DNA of 64,000 nt from Monarcha castaneiventris obscurior (lineage: Eukaryota; Chordata; Aves; Passeriformes; Monarchidae): positions 13,330,001 to 13,394,000 of the forward strand of contig JAMPIT010000174.1 of NCBI GenBank assembly GCA_026261815.1, read 5' to 3'. Shown one piece after another: positions 10,523-24,173 of this stretch. A program made the translations under genes and the position numbers. The number at the start of each line of letters is the position of its first letter. The first letter of the stretch is position 1. The notes under the pieces were generated by a model, which saw only the letters and a program-made list of their open reading frames with translations, ran no database searches and was not told where the DNA came from.

Positions 10523-12402
10523 ATTCCTCTCTGCTACCTGCCCAATATTACTAACCAACAACTCTCCAGAGGTCCGACACTTACTCCTTCCCTGAATGTG
10601 GACTTCTTGTTCCACTGATACTTTTGCTTAACCCGATTAACTGCACACAATGCTATTAAAAGATACTGCTTGCCAAAAGGGGCATCCATAATCTTTACAG
10701 ACCTCTGTGCTGTCTATATTTACATGTACAATAGGGATTAGCTATGTATTTATTAAAAAAAAACCAAAAAACAACAACCCTCCTCACAAATAAAAGCCTC
10801 TTTTAAGGAGGCAGAGATTTTAAGAAGGCAGAGATAAGAAGGGAATCCAGCCTCACTGAGCACTACTGTTATTCCCCTCAGACTAATCTCAATGAAAATG
10901 AGTCAACATTTTCACTTCCCTGCTACACCAAGAAATGTCACCCCAAAAGACAGCAGATGCAGGGACAAGGCATTCTCCGTGCGTGGCTGTTTCCCATGTC
11001 TGGCATCCATAGCATTAGCACACTCAGGGACTACGCTTTCAACACTTCCAAACTACTCCAGAGCTTTCCAGGGCTGCTTATCAGTCACTTCTAATTCAGG
11101 CTTTGAAAAGGAGAAGCAAGCTCCCACTTCTTGTTAGTTTTGAGCTTCTATCCCTTCCTCCTCTTCTACCACCCTCATTATCTGTAATTATATCCCAAAT
11201 ATCCCTGCTGCCCCTCTGTGCTCCCATCACAGCAGCCCATGAGGGAGCAGCAGACCCTTGTGTCAGCAGGGCTGTCACATCACTCCTCCAGACCTAATGC
11301 CCAGCTCTACACTCCTCCCCGACATGAGCGCATTCCTCTTTAATCTTCTTTGAAATTACTTATATCAGTGATTTTCAGCTGAAAACTTGAGCCAGGATTT
11401 CAACTATTCCTAAATCCCCAAATTCCTAAAGACATTTATGTGTATTCTGCCACATTTCTCTTTTCTGGACCCCTAATTCATTTGAGGTTTTTTTGGCAGT
11501 AAGAATCCCAGCCCTAATTGCATTACTTAGAACTTCACAAGGCAGCTGCATATATTCAGACTTTCTGAAAATCAGGCTATTTGCATCTTGAATCTAATTC
11601 AAGCACCAGGTTTCAACCACCAGAAGCTGAGTTTGGAACACTGCCAAAGCCATCTGGAAATTAAAGATGAACTGAAGAGGTTTCCTGAATGAAAGCCAGA
11701 ATTCAGCAAAAATATATCATCAATATTTGCAAGGAATCAGAATAAATGCCATTTTACTAAGTATTTATATAACCTATTTAAATGTAAACCAGAATTCTAA
11801 CCCAAATGTGTTAAAATAAATGTCCAGAGCTAGGCCAGGGAGCAGAGTGACCTGCAGTGGACAGATGCCTGCAGAATGATAGGTGAAGTTCAGAGAGCCA
11901 TGAGGAGCTCTGTCAGCAGGAGGAAGTCAGACACAACCTTAGCAATGTTTACAAACAACTGATAAAAAAGTGTTTGGATGAACATTGTGTCCCATTGGAA
12001 ATGAAAAAGGCACTGAGTTCTCATACTAACCAGGTCAAAGGACTTCCTTTGCTGTTGGTCAGCCTGCTGCAGCATGGGATGCTGACCACCAGAGGGATAA
12101 CCAGGAGGTGGTTCCAGCACACTCCAGATGTTCAGAGTAAGACACAGGAACTGCATCTGTTTCTCCCTCCACATCTGCTGAGTTTGTACAGACTCGCTTC
12201 CACACAAGTATCTGAAGTTAGGTGGGACAATCCTTGCTGTTCCTTCCTGCTGCACCCAGCAGTGACCTGCTGGGCTGAAATTGACATTTTGAATGTGTTG
12301 GTGCAGCCTCTGAATAGCTTCTGGTCCCCCCCTCTCAACTAAGCCTCCCAGAGATGCTTGTCATAGAAATCATGTCCTGTTTCTATAGCAGGGTTTTAAA
12401 TT
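10523..12402. other. Intronic sequence with no recognised feature
   Basis: Unique AT-rich intron 1 sequence. The two open frames overlapping about 11.9-12.3 kb on opposite strands have no recognisable homology and are treated as chance. Confidence 0.55.
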
Positions 12403-12560
12403 AAGAGATTGCAGGGCTAGAAGGACATTTCAGAAGCCATTTAGTCCATCTTCTTGCCCCCCACACCTAAACCATTCCTGACAGAAGTTTGCCTAACCTT
12501 TTAGAAACCTCCCAGTGACAGATATTACACAGCTCTGCAGGGTGAGGCTCATAGTTATTG
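12403..12560 (-). mobile_element. Ancient CR1/L3-like LINE 3' fragment
   Basis: The segment has GGGCTAGAAGGACATTTCAG, then TTTAGTCCATC, CCATTCCTGACAGAAGTTTG and CTAACCTTTTAGAAACCTCC. This order is that of old amniote CR1/L3-type elements (reverse complement of the 3' end), distinct from the younger avian CR1 copies elsewhere in the window. Divergence is high and the ends are approximate. Confidence 0.68.
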
Positions 12561-15500
12561 GCTCAATAAAAGGATGCTAATGTGCTCAAACCATTCATCA
12601 GGCAGCTAATGAAGCAGATATCATCTGCAAGGAAGCTGAGCAGAAGAGCCGGGAGATATACGTGGGGGTGAAGGGTTTATTTGTTGAAAAGTACAGCCCA
12701 AAATATACCATTTCAGCATATAAAGAGATGCAGAGAGCATGGCTGGCACCAAAGGCTGGCTCTGTCCCCCCAAGAAATTGCATTCACTATGCTATACATT
12801 TATTTATATTTATTGCATGATTTGTTGCAGACAGTTTCTTAAGGACAGTGTGTCCCCATGTAACACAACATCAGCTATGTGAAACTACAGGGCTGTGCTC
12901 TGAACAGTTCTTCTCTTGGCTGTCAGGCACCCTCACTCTGGCTGGAATCAGTGCAGATTTCTCCAGCCTCACAGGGCACCGGCCAGGTCAGCGACCATCA
13001 TCTTCCAGCAGAGATGGTGCTTTCTCACTCTGACACTTCTTCAGCCTTTGCCAAATCCCTTTCAGCAGCAGTCTAGTAATGGCTAAGAGAGTTTTTACTA
13101 TTGTTATCTTATTTTTCCTTTCAGGGACCATTTTCAATCTGAAAAGGTCAGGTCAGCCAGCAGCCCTCTGACTATGAGAAATTTATTTTTCTTTTAAATA
13201 AAACTTCACAAAAAAGCTATGTGCTGCCAAACCCCAGCCATCTTTGAAAGTGTCTGGGATTATTTATTTTTGAAACCTACAGAAACAAGTAGCCTCTAGT
13301 GAAATAGTCTCTCTTTCATCCAGGGCCTTATCTGTTGTCCAGTTAAGTCAATAAAAGATATCCATTCACTTCAAAGGACAACAGGATGAGCCACAGTTAA
13401 CCAGCTCATGTACTCATCACCCTGATGATGTTTAAATAATGGGTGATAGTCATTGCCATCCTTGCAAGTGAAAGTCTAGAGAAAGCAGACCTTTCTACCT
13501 TTTAAAATAATCCCATTAAATTCCGTGGAAGGAGATACCGAATAGAGAATTCTACACGATGGCACAAAATGACCCTCAAAAAGATTATTTTGCAGCAGAG
13601 AAACTATATTTGTGGAGGCATCTCCGATGATGGCTTAATAAGCTAATAAGAAATATTGAGCAGTTTGCCTGCCCCAAACCATGTCTTTTCTCTTCCCTTG
13701 TGTCAGCACGACATCTAAAAAAACCTGATCCATCATAAAGTCATTTTTTCTCCTAGTTTTCAGCAGAACAGCTCCCTGGACACTGTGTCAGCACTGCTGT
13801 GGAAACAGGAGAGAGTGGCAATGCATGGCCAAGGCAGAAAGATGGACAGAGGAAGAAAAGCATTTTCAGTCAGGAACAGGACTGACCTATCGGTTACACA
13901 GACTTAGACTGGATTAAATTGATGGTGAAAGCACTCCTTGATCCCGATGTCTCCTTTCCCTGCTTCCACAGCTGTATTATTCAAGGGTTTGGGTCTCTCG
14001 GGCACCACAGAACAGTTTAATGAATATGGAAATTAAAACAGTCTCTAGGGATACACATCTCCAAAGCCACTCAACAGAATTTCCAAATGCATATTCTGGT
14101 TCTTAGCAACAAAGCCTTACAAATCTTCATCAAACAGAGACCTTTTAATGCCAGTCAGACCATAGAAAATTGAGAGTTAAGAGAATAAACTTTGTGTTTT
14201 AGCTGCATCTTTGGTGAGATGCTGGTTCCTATTTCAATACTTCCTACCCCCGCTTTACAAAAAGCAACTTGCAGGAAAGCCATCAGGAAGAAATTCAGAC
14301 ATGATGATACACACTGGCATTGTATCTTAAGACCTAAAATATTCTTTTCCTAAAGGAGAAAGGAGTAGTTAAACCTTCCACCCTGCTTCATTGCCCCCCC
14401 CATAGCTCAGCTTGGGTAGTTTGGAGATGGGGGAGTGAGGGCTGTAACACATCTCAGATAAAGCACAAGATGGATGTAGCAAATGGCACCTTGTAAAGCT
14501 GGCAGGAGACATCAAATCCTTTGGCAAACAATGCACAGGCAGGTTATCATGGACCAGAGGCATAAATCCTACTCCTTCATCAACTGCTGGCTTGCTTGTG
14601 GAGTCTCAGAGAAGTCTTCACCCACCTGCCTTACAAGTATAATCTCATTTGGCACACCTGGAGATGATACATTTCTCTGCAAATTATTCTGGGAACCAGA
14701 CCACTTTTTATTGTCTTACCTAATGCCAAATTCTGAGACGGGTCAGGAGTGGAATCCAGAAGCTGAGTTCTTTAACAGCTAGTACTGCCTTATCTACAGG
14801 CAAAGGGCAAAACCACAAAACACATTTGAATTTACAAAGGCAATTCCACAGTATTTTGCCCACTGTTTACATGCCTTTACGGAAATGAAAGGCTTCGAGC
14901 ACTTATTTTCTTTACACTTAAGACTCTGCAATAGGCCAGTTGCAAGTGCAGCAAAGAGGACACTTCTGCCAGGAGAGAACTTGGAAACACAGCAGGTTAA
15001 TAACCTGTTCTGTGTCTCTGGCTGGTCATTCCACACACAAGAGCCACCAAAAGCACCAACCCGAAAGAGGGCATAAGCTGTCAAATGGCATGGCACAGAA
15101 AACAGCAGAAGCTTCCCACTCTATTTCCCTACCAACACATCCTTGTCATTATCTGTTACAAGAAGTTTCATCCCTAGGCTGAAGGGATACTCCCTGCAAG
15201 CATTTGCTTTTGGGTTCTACTGCCCAGGACCAAAAAAAACAGTGCTGGTTAATATATTTGGAGTATGTTTGGTTTAGAATAGGATGCCAGTCAAATAAGA
15301 GCAGTTCAAGCATCAGAAAAAACATTGCAGCATAGCTCTCAGGTGGATTGAGGAGCTGTCAGGACTGGATTGAGGAGCTCCACCTCATCAGAAAACTTTC
15401 TATAATACCCGTCCCTGTATCTCCTAAAATATCACCAAACTTTTTAGCTGGAAGTTAAAAAGTTAACTGTCTCAAGGGCAACACAACTTTGTCAGGTCAC

Positions 15501-18500
15501 AAATAAATTTAAATGATGGTATAAAACTGCCTGGCATGTTTCCAACAGCAGGGACAGAAGAGAAATGAGAGAGACATGTCCAATATCCAGCGATTCCGCT
15601 GGGAGGAAAATCTGCTAGACGTGATCAATTAATTCATTGTAATGAAGAGCACTGTAACCTGCTATCAATCATTTTTGTCCTGTGCTCTGTATCACATGGA
15701 TTTCTAATATATGCACATGCTGGGGGACCTGCAGGAATATTACTCAGCGAGTCTTTCAACTGGCTTTTTTAACTACAAATCATGCGATTATTTGTTAACA
15801 AGTCGGGGATGTGTTAACGATCTGATGACATTTCATTTACGACTCTTGTCTAGGTAAAGCCTCCAAGGTGCACTAAATACGAACAAATAAAAAAAACCAG
15901 TCACCTTTAACGAGTGTGTGGGCACGTACACACCTGCCTGTGCATTTTCGTATGCACACACAGCAACTCACACAAGGATAATTCTGTCATCATTTAACCC
16001 ACAGGCTCCATCTCCCCTTGGCTGATAAAATTTGGTACAGCTCTGCTGCCTGCAGAGCCACACTGATTTACACCCACGGAGACTCTAGCTTCTTGTTTAT
16101 CTTTTAACAGAATGACAAAAGGTTGTTAAAAGCAACACACAGGTCTTGGGTGAAGTCTGGGGTATCTGACCATTGCTCATGAGACCCTTTGATGGTGCAC
16201 CCAGAACCAAAACATCTTGCCTCAGCTCTCGAACCCTCCCAGCAATGACAGCTAATTAGGTGCTGCCGAATTAACTTCCATCTTCCACCTTTGTGCTGGT
16301 GGTGACTAATTGCATTCACACAATGAATCAGGTCACAATTCCAAGCACGCCAGTAAATCCCATCATGGACCAGCATGAGGAGGTGCTGTAAGGATGGGAT
16401 TGACCTTGCCAGGATACAGATGGCAAGGATGACAGAGCAGGGGCTTGATGTCTTTCCCCATGTTCGAATAAAAAGCTGCTCTGAAAAAGAGCTCCTTTCA
16501 TGCCACAACATCTTGCTGCAGGTGGAGCACTGAGCACGAATTCTACTCCCCTCCAGGGTCCCACCATGGCTCCTCAGGGTCTGTGGCATGAGCATGTCAA
16601 GGCAATGCCCACAGTGCTCTGAAGGAAGATTGTAGCTAACTGCTGCCTTCTCTGCTTGCTAACACCCACTGAAACCTTGTGGCTAAACCCATGGCTGGAT
16701 TTCCTCACAGGACTCAAAAAACCCCTTTCTTTTATCCCCTCCCTCCCCAGATGCTTTTAAGTTGTGTTACATATCACTGAAGTGCTGGTGCTCTGGGAGG
16801 AATATTAACATCAAACATAAATACAGGCATTACAACTAAAGCCATCTGTTCCTTTCTGTTGATTACAAATCTGTTCTCCTCACCCAGTGCTACTCCAGCC
16901 TCATGATCTCTCCTGTGGCCTCTGTCTCTGTGGCACCCCAGCAAACGTACAAATACACAAACTCCACTCCAATTAACCTCTACACAGGTTCAGACCAGCC
17001 ACAAGGGATTGTCAGGAGCAAGGAAACAAGCATCTAGAGCTGGATAGATAGACACTGAGAGGGAAACACATCATGGGGGCAATGCAACTGACTATTCATG
17101 AGTGCTTCAGTGCTTCACCTCAGCTGCTGGAGATGAACCTGTGGCTCTGGTAAGATAAAAATGACACTTCAAGAAAAGCACATGCTGCTCTGAATCAGAG
17201 CAGTTGCCAGCAGACCACCCTAACCTGGCCTGAGACAAGAGCAGGTCTTTGCAGAGCAGATGGGATACAGAAATACAAGAGGAACAATAAATAACTCGGG
17301 ACAAAGCACAGTGGCCTTCAGACCCACACGACAAACCAGGAGCAATCAAAGGCTCTTCCCTCTCCTTTAAGGACTGTGACCTAAAGCTCCAGCTAGAACA
17401 GCTGCAGTAATATTTCCCCACAAGCTCCACATAAACACCTTCCCCCCTTTCATTATTTCTATTTCCTATTTCCATGTAAAACTCCCATGGGAAAAGGTCA
17501 CAAAAGATTTGGATGGAAATACTCTTCAGCAAGCGGAGCAGGAAACACAATTTACAACCCTTTTCCTGGAGCAGTGACAACCCTCTTCCCTCTCTCGTGA
17601 CATCAGAGATTCCAATGAGAATTTTCCTTGTGTCCTTGCCAAGCCAGATCAGCCTGATCCTTCCAGCAAGGAGCAGATGCCAGATTCCCCTCTTGTCCCA
17701 GTCCCCTTGGCCAGCCCTCAGGATGGCTGCATGGGGCGGTCAAGCTGTTTGGACCTGCCCCAGGCAGTAACAATAGCTCAGGAAAGCTGTTTGCTCCCAC
17801 AGCTCCTTTTCAGGTAGCGTGGAGAAACGGGGCCAAAACCCAGCAAACAGAAGTTCAATCAATTGAGGCTCGAAATAGAAACAAGACCGTGCTGACTGCC
17901 ATGAGAGAGAGCAGAAAGGGCTGCACGGGCTCGAGCGCACACAAAGCTAAAAGAGCTGTCATATTTGTTCCTGGGGCTGCAGGATTTGCATGTGAGTCCC
18001 CCTGAGTTTATCAGTGTTTTCATTGCATAAGGAAGTAGATAATCAGGGATTTACAGAGCAGAAGGCTCAGGCTCACTGCACTGTTCCAACACAAATCCAC
18101 AGTCAGGCTCCACATCCTTGCCATGCAGCTGGGAGGGAGCTGAACAGACTAAAACTAAAATCTACAGGAACCAACCAAAAACACCTAAGGCAAAATTCAA
18201 AGCAAGTCTGAAATTATAAGAACAGAACAAACCTATGCCTCTCACCAAAGCTGGAGCATCACCTGATGCCAGTGTATGAGGGAAGACTGTACTCCCTACT
18301 CAAGCCAGTCTCCATTAAGCAAAAGTTTTCCCAGCATGCTGCAAGTTCAGCACACAAGCTCTGGATCAGCTGACACTCACTAAGCTTGCTGCAAATTCAT
18401 GTTGAAGCAGGATCTGTCTGCAGGGGTTCATAATCCCTACCCTAACTAAAAAATCTGAAATTCTGAGGTAGAGATGACACCCTGTGAAATGGGTGAGAAC

Positions 18501-18684
18501 AGCCCTGACGTCCATACCTGCTCTGTAATGCTCCTCTCAGCTCTAGATCTAAGATCTGAAAACAAGAGTCTATTAAAAAATCCTCTAATTCAGCATTTAG
18601 CTTACATCTGCTTCCTTATGATACAGAACACTGAAGCACAGCTTGGGCATTCTGGTGACTTTATCCCTAGAGCATCTTTCCAAC
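12561..18684. other. Intronic sequence; possible conserved stretch near 15.6-15.9 kb
   Basis: Unique intron 1 sequence without recognised exons, RNA genes or transposon ends. The part at about 15600-15880 is unusual in tone. It is AT-rich with homeodomain-like ATTA cores, GTTAAC motifs and balanced composition, a texture often seen in conserved non-coding elements. This cannot be proved here. Confidence 0.45.
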
Positions 18685-18828
18685 ACAGAATCACAAAATT
18701 GTTTGGATTGAAAGTGACCATAAAGATCATCTAGTTCCAACCTCCCTACCATGGGCAGAGATGCCACACACTAGGCCAGGTTGCTCAAAGCCCCATCCCA
18801 CCTGGCCCTGAACACTTTCAGTGAAGGT
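18685..18828 (-). mobile_element. CR1 LINE 3'-end fragment, reverse orientation
   Basis: It runs CAGAATCACAAAATTGTTTGG, AAAGATCATCTAGTTCCAAC, CCATGGGCAGAGATGCC, AGGCCAGGTTGCTCAAAGCC and CACCTGGCCCTGAACACTTTC, the full order expected for the reverse complement of the last 150 bp or so of avian CR1. It is truncated and non-coding. Confidence 0.93.
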
Positions 18829-20841
18829 AAGTGTCCTTATCCCAAATGTAATTCTGCCCAGGAGCTAAAAGCCGCGACGTTTAGATCCTGATTTGTAAAA
18901 GATACAAAAGGGCTTTGCTCCCATCCAGGCATCTGTTACAACAGCAGCTGGGCTCTTCACCAGCTTGGAATCATGTCCCAAGTGCTGTGGCAAGTGGCAC
19001 ACAAGAAAATCAAATGCAGGTCTCCTGAGGGTCAAAAGACTGTATCAAACTCTTCCTTAAGAGCTTTCTAAATCTGTAGTGTTGATCCTGCCTAAGGGAC
19101 TGCTGCAAGGGAGTTGCTTTTGCCGTGGGAGGGAATCTTGCAGCAGCCCTCGCCATGGCAATTCCAAACAGCACTTCTGCAGAGCTTCAAAAAGCAGCAA
19201 AACAGGAACATTTAGCCCTGCTTTTACCATTCTGCAAAGCTTTCTTGATAATCCACCTGTTTTCTTGCCAAGGAAAGCTCATCACATAAAATGAGGGGCA
19301 CAGGGCTCTCCAGCCAATTAGGCAGGCAGTGCTGCTCAGCGTGCCTTTACTGAGCAAACAGGCTCCCCCTCTGCAGGCACGTGGCGTGGGGGCTGCTGTG
19401 CCAGGCCACCAACATCATCCATCTCGTGTCAGCCAGCCCCATGGGGCCAGCACAAGGTTAATGCAGTCAAGGTGCCAAAAAAAAGAGAAAAAAAGTATAA
19501 TAATATACTGAAAGGCAATGTGCATATAAAGCAGCTGATTTCCAAACACTGTCTACTCTGCATTTCTCAGGCTAATGCTGGCACAGGTTCCCACCACTGA
19601 CCACACTGTACTTTGTAAGCTCTGAAGTTTCAGGCAAGGCTCAACATTGAAGCAAGAAGAGTGGAAATTAAGAGATGTTAGATGGGCATGACATGCTCAT
19701 ATCTTGAAGTGGGCAACCAAATATATTTTTAATTGGCTCTGAAAATCAGAATTAAGCATAGCTGTAGCATGATTACGGTTCCGTTTTTCTCCACAAACTG
19801 TACTTATTTCAACAGTGTCAAATCTGTCCTGAGTTGGGAGTCTGGAAGTTTGCTGTCCTCATTTGAAAGAGTCTAAATGTCTCTTTTGACTGTCCAAGGA
19901 GAGAGGCAGGGCCTCCAGAGGATGGTACATGTCATCTCGGAGGAGTCCCTGCCACCTGAGAGTCTTTAAGCTGAAACCACTCAGGACGTCAAAGTCATTC
20001 GCTCTGAAGGCTGGAAGGAAGGAGGGGAGGAAGGAGGAGTGTTTGAGTTGTGGGGTTTGCTCAGTTGAAAAGCAAAGGATATTTCATTCTGAAATATCCA
20101 TGCAACAGGAGATGTTCTGCTTCCCAGCTAAAGTGTGCTTGTCAGAATGCATTAGAAAACATTCCCTTTAACATGGAAGATTGCAAACCTCACCCAGCAC
20201 AACATTTTCTTCCAAGGGAAAATAAAGGGGGGAAAAAGGCACAAAACCAACCCAGCGAACATTTTCCCTCATTTGAAATACTGCAGACTTCAAATTTTGT
20301 CAGGACTCAGAATATAACCACAGCACAACCCACAGAACCCAGCCAAAGCTTTTTCACATCAGATGGAGACACCATCAGCACTAATTCATTGTAACACCCA
20401 ATGCAGAGAACGTGTATTAAGGGTCTCCTGAAGAGCTCAGGGAGACTCCAGGGAAAGAGCAGCCCTGACAAAGCCACTCCATGCCTTCCCAACCTACTAC
20501 CTTCCACGTGCCTATCTCCCTCCAATGTACTATCATATTTATTCACAACCTGCCACACACAAAACTGGCTGCCTAATGCCATAAATTCAGTGTTCATAAT
20601 GAAACATCGTAATTAGCCTGCTCGTCTCAACGACAGCAAATCAATATACAACTATGCACCACTAGGCACAGAGACAGAGAAATAATTATGAATCTTCCAC
20701 CACTGGCTGAGTATTTCACACACATACAGAGAGGCAAAGAACCAAAGGCAGCAAATCTCAGTTACAGCCTTTCTACCCACCTGACATCTCCAGCAGCACT
20801 GGAAAATCCAACACAAGAGATGGCCAAATCAGGGAGGCATT
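18829..20841. other. Intronic sequence with no recognised feature
   Basis: Unique intron 1 sequence. A short purine-rich patch (GGAAGGAAGGAGGGGAGGAAGGAGG) lies near 20010-20038. Nothing else stands out. Confidence 0.55.
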
Positions 20842-20921
20842 CTGGGGGTTTCCTGCAGAAAATAACCTGGGAGGTTCTGCAGGAAACCCCCAGTGAAAAA
20901 TCCCGGGGGTTTCCTGCAGAA
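20842..20921. repeat. 19-bp perfect inverted repeat plus a third copy
   Basis: CTGGGGGTTTCCTGCAGAA at 20842-20860 is matched exactly in reverse complement at 20875-20893, with a 14-base loop between. The core GGGGGTTTCCTGCAGAA occurs again in direct orientation at 20905-20921. The order is forward, reverse, forward within 80 bp. Either adjacent pair could form a hairpin or small cruciform. I do not recognise a known transposon end. Confidence 0.92.
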
Positions 20922-23900
20922 CTATTAGCTTTACATCCATGGAACCCACAAAGAGAAGGAATGAACTGCTTAATCAAATCCTCAGTAAGCAACACCAGAC
21001 TCCCTAACTCACCACTGCTTCCATGTCAGTCTCTTGAGAAGATCTGTGACCATTTTAAGCTGTTTTGCTTCTGTAGGCTTTTACCTCCAGCCTCTACAAA
21101 AGCTTTCCAATTTAAAGGCTGAAGTGTATTTTTAAAAATACATGAACACAAGTAGTAAGCAAAAAGTCATGTGACGGCAGATTATCTCAACAGGAATAAG
21201 GCTGCTTCCCTTTCCAACAACATCATTCCCTCTTCTGTGTTGTCCTTTTCTGTGAGAGATGCTCGAGTGAAGCAAACTGCTACAGCCAAGTTTCACATCC
21301 CAGGAAAACTGTTCTCTCTGATGGAAAACCCTGAGAAGCAGTGAGCCACAGCTGCTCTGTCAGGAGCCATTATGATGAAGGATTACCAGCACAGGCCATC
21401 TGCCTGAGCTTGGGGGTTTGCTTTGCTTTTTGGGTTTTTTTTATTGTATGATGCTGCAGTCAATCAGGACAAGATTAAACCCAGGAGTGGCTGATCCCTT
21501 TGGGGCTGAGTTGCCGCTGGAGCACCACTATCACCACTCCACCATCCAAGGATATTGAAATAAAAATTCCCCCTGAACAATGATTCAGCATGACATGAAC
21601 TGATCAGCTGGCATGTCTTTGTTAAAAACACAGTGCCAAATTGAAAGGGGGGGGGCTAAATCAATAGCCACAGTTCAGGCTACATTAATTCCAAATCCTT
21701 TTCACTGTGCAAATACATTACAGTGATTCACAGAGACAGCCTCAGAGAAACAAGTCCCTCTGCGTTATTACACAGCAAAATGTAAGGTGCTTGGGAGTCA
21801 TGTGGGCAGACAAATGACAGAATTAGTGATTTAATTGGCCCTTATGGATAAAAACGCACATGAGGAAGGGCAGGGCCATCAGCAAGCAGCAGAAGCCAGA
21901 GCAGAGCAGAGGAGGAGCTCTGAGATGTTTTCCTCATGCCGGCAGCACAACAGGGCTGTTTGCTGGGTGTGAAAGCCGTGGTCAGGAAGCAGAGTCACTG
22001 AGGGATGCAGGGGTCACGTCCTCCTCGTGGAGACCAAAGGGCCATCTGATAGCAATGGTGGGTGATGGGTGCCCTGCAGAGTGGAGGAGGGAGGTGTAAT
22101 CCCAGGATTTCCTTTGGGTTTAAAGCTGGAAGCACTTTAAGGTACCTGGTGAAGAGGAACAACCTGACAGGGCAAATCATGGAGGTGCAACCAGAAACAA
22201 CCCTCTCATGGGTTTGGGAGGTGCCTCACCAAACCTTACCTTGCAACAGAGTGGGAGATGTCCTCATCCCACTCACAGAGAGGGCAGAGAAAATGTTGTT
22301 CATTGCCTGAGACCAGTGATAAATGCACGCTGAAGGATAATGGAGCACATCCTGACGCCTTTTCCTTTCTGCTATTCACTACAGCTGTGCAACTGTGAAA
22401 CCCAGCACACTGCAGATACACAGACAATCCCCATCCTCATCATCTGCTGCCCAGAAGCAATCTATAAGCACCAGTGGCTGATCCTGCTGCAGCCCCTCAG
22501 CTGCCAGGAGCTGCACACCAGCTCGGACTGCAAGTGATCCCAAACAGAGAAACACCGAAGAGCCAAGACCTAAATTTTGTAGACAGAAGTGAGTGTAACT
22601 GGGCCATTAAACACCATTCTCACATCCTGCACAGACAGTAAGTCTCAGTATTTTGGAATAGTAGTGATGCAGCTGACCACCAGCTGTTTGCAGGGGGCCA
22701 TTGCACGTACACAGAGTAGCTTTGAAAGAAGGAAAAATGGTGCAGATGATGCTGCCAGGCACATAATCAGGTTCTAATTACCTTTTTCTTCTACAACCAC
22801 ATGCTACCCACACCATAAGCTGCATCATGTTAGATGGTAGACAGAAGCAGGAAAGCAGCTTTTAGGGTCTTTCTTGGCCCATAGGGAACTCATTGCAAAG
22901 TAAGGTCCCGCCTCTGGGTTGGTGGTGAAAAACCTGCAGCCTGCAAGGCACAGCTGACCAGCCAGGTGATTCAGGACATTACCCCTCACAGATACTTCAC
23001 CCACCTGGGCCCTGGGCAGTAACAGAGCTCCCACAGTGGTAAATCATCTGAAGACACCCCATGCAGTGCAGAACATGAATTAGCAGCTAAACACCTAAAT
23101 CTCTGCTGCTAATTAGCAACAAACAGAACAAGCAGCTCAGGAAAGCCAGGCTTAACTGTTCTGTGACCCGTGAGGCTGCATGCAGAGCTGAAAGGGAAGG
23201 TGTGCCCACAGAGCTGTATTTGGGGTCACAGAGGACTGTAGGACTGTACAGGCTCTCCAGGACATGTGGAGTGTTTGCAGTGTAATTACTTGTGTCTGGA
23301 GTTCATGGATTTAGTACAACCCTAGCTGGGTGGTTTGGAGAGGAAGATTTCTAATGTAATTTAGTAGTCATAAAAGCACAAAGGTCTTCTAGGACTCACA
23401 TGCAAGTAAAGTTTGTCTTTTTACCTAAGAGGATCTCATACATAATTCTTCTTTTAAAAATCGTCTCATTATTCAATATTGCAGTTCACATAATGATTTT
23501 ACTTTCATTCTAAGGGGGAAAAAAAGTGCTCTTTTATGATCACGTTCAGTCACAGGCTTCCTCTAAAGTCCTGACAAACCAGAGTGAGTTCATGGAAATG
23601 AATGTGAGCCCAGACAGCTAAAAAAACTATTTTTCATGAGCAGAATTTAGGCAAGAAGGAAAGCGAGGCACGGATTTATTGGCATCTCAAACCCTACTAA
23701 AAATCACGGAACACACTATAGTTGTTAACCCTTGGAGCTCAGGCTGGTTTGTTGATGCAGGAAGATTGGGTGGGGTAGTCTGTGCTGCCTGTCTTAGAGA
23801 AAGAAAAAAAAAATTCCAGCAATTAAACAATTTGCTTGTCCAAAGTTAGGGCAGAGGTTCACCTAAATTACGATTATGACATATGAGGCAAATATTAAAG

Positions 23901-24129
23901 AGTGGCTTTGGTGGTCTCTTCCTTAGGTGAATAACGGGCTTTCCTTAGGAAAGGCCATGAGTTTCTGAAGAAAACCCTCCTGAATTTACACCAAGCTTTC
24001 ATGAATACCCACACATGTGAGAGAGAAAAGGCTTGTCTTAGAAAGGATTAACTCCTCAGGCCAAGCAAGCTTTAACACATGACTAAGGATTCTCTGAAGA
24101 TTTATGTAGCCAGGAAAGGGGAAATAATT
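20922..24129. other. Intronic sequence with no recognised feature
   Basis: Unique intron 1 sequence with a short G run near 21648-21655. No transposon end, exon or RNA gene was recognised. Confidence 0.55.
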
Positions 24130-24173
24130 TAAAAAAAAAAAAACAAAAAAAAACACCAAACAAAAAAAACCCC
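24130..24173. repeat. A-rich low-complexity tract
   Basis: A runs interrupted by single C or CACC units extend over about 44 bp and end in AAAAACCCC. It could be a degraded poly(A) tail or simple slippage. No retrotransposon body is recognisable beside it. Confidence 0.9.
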
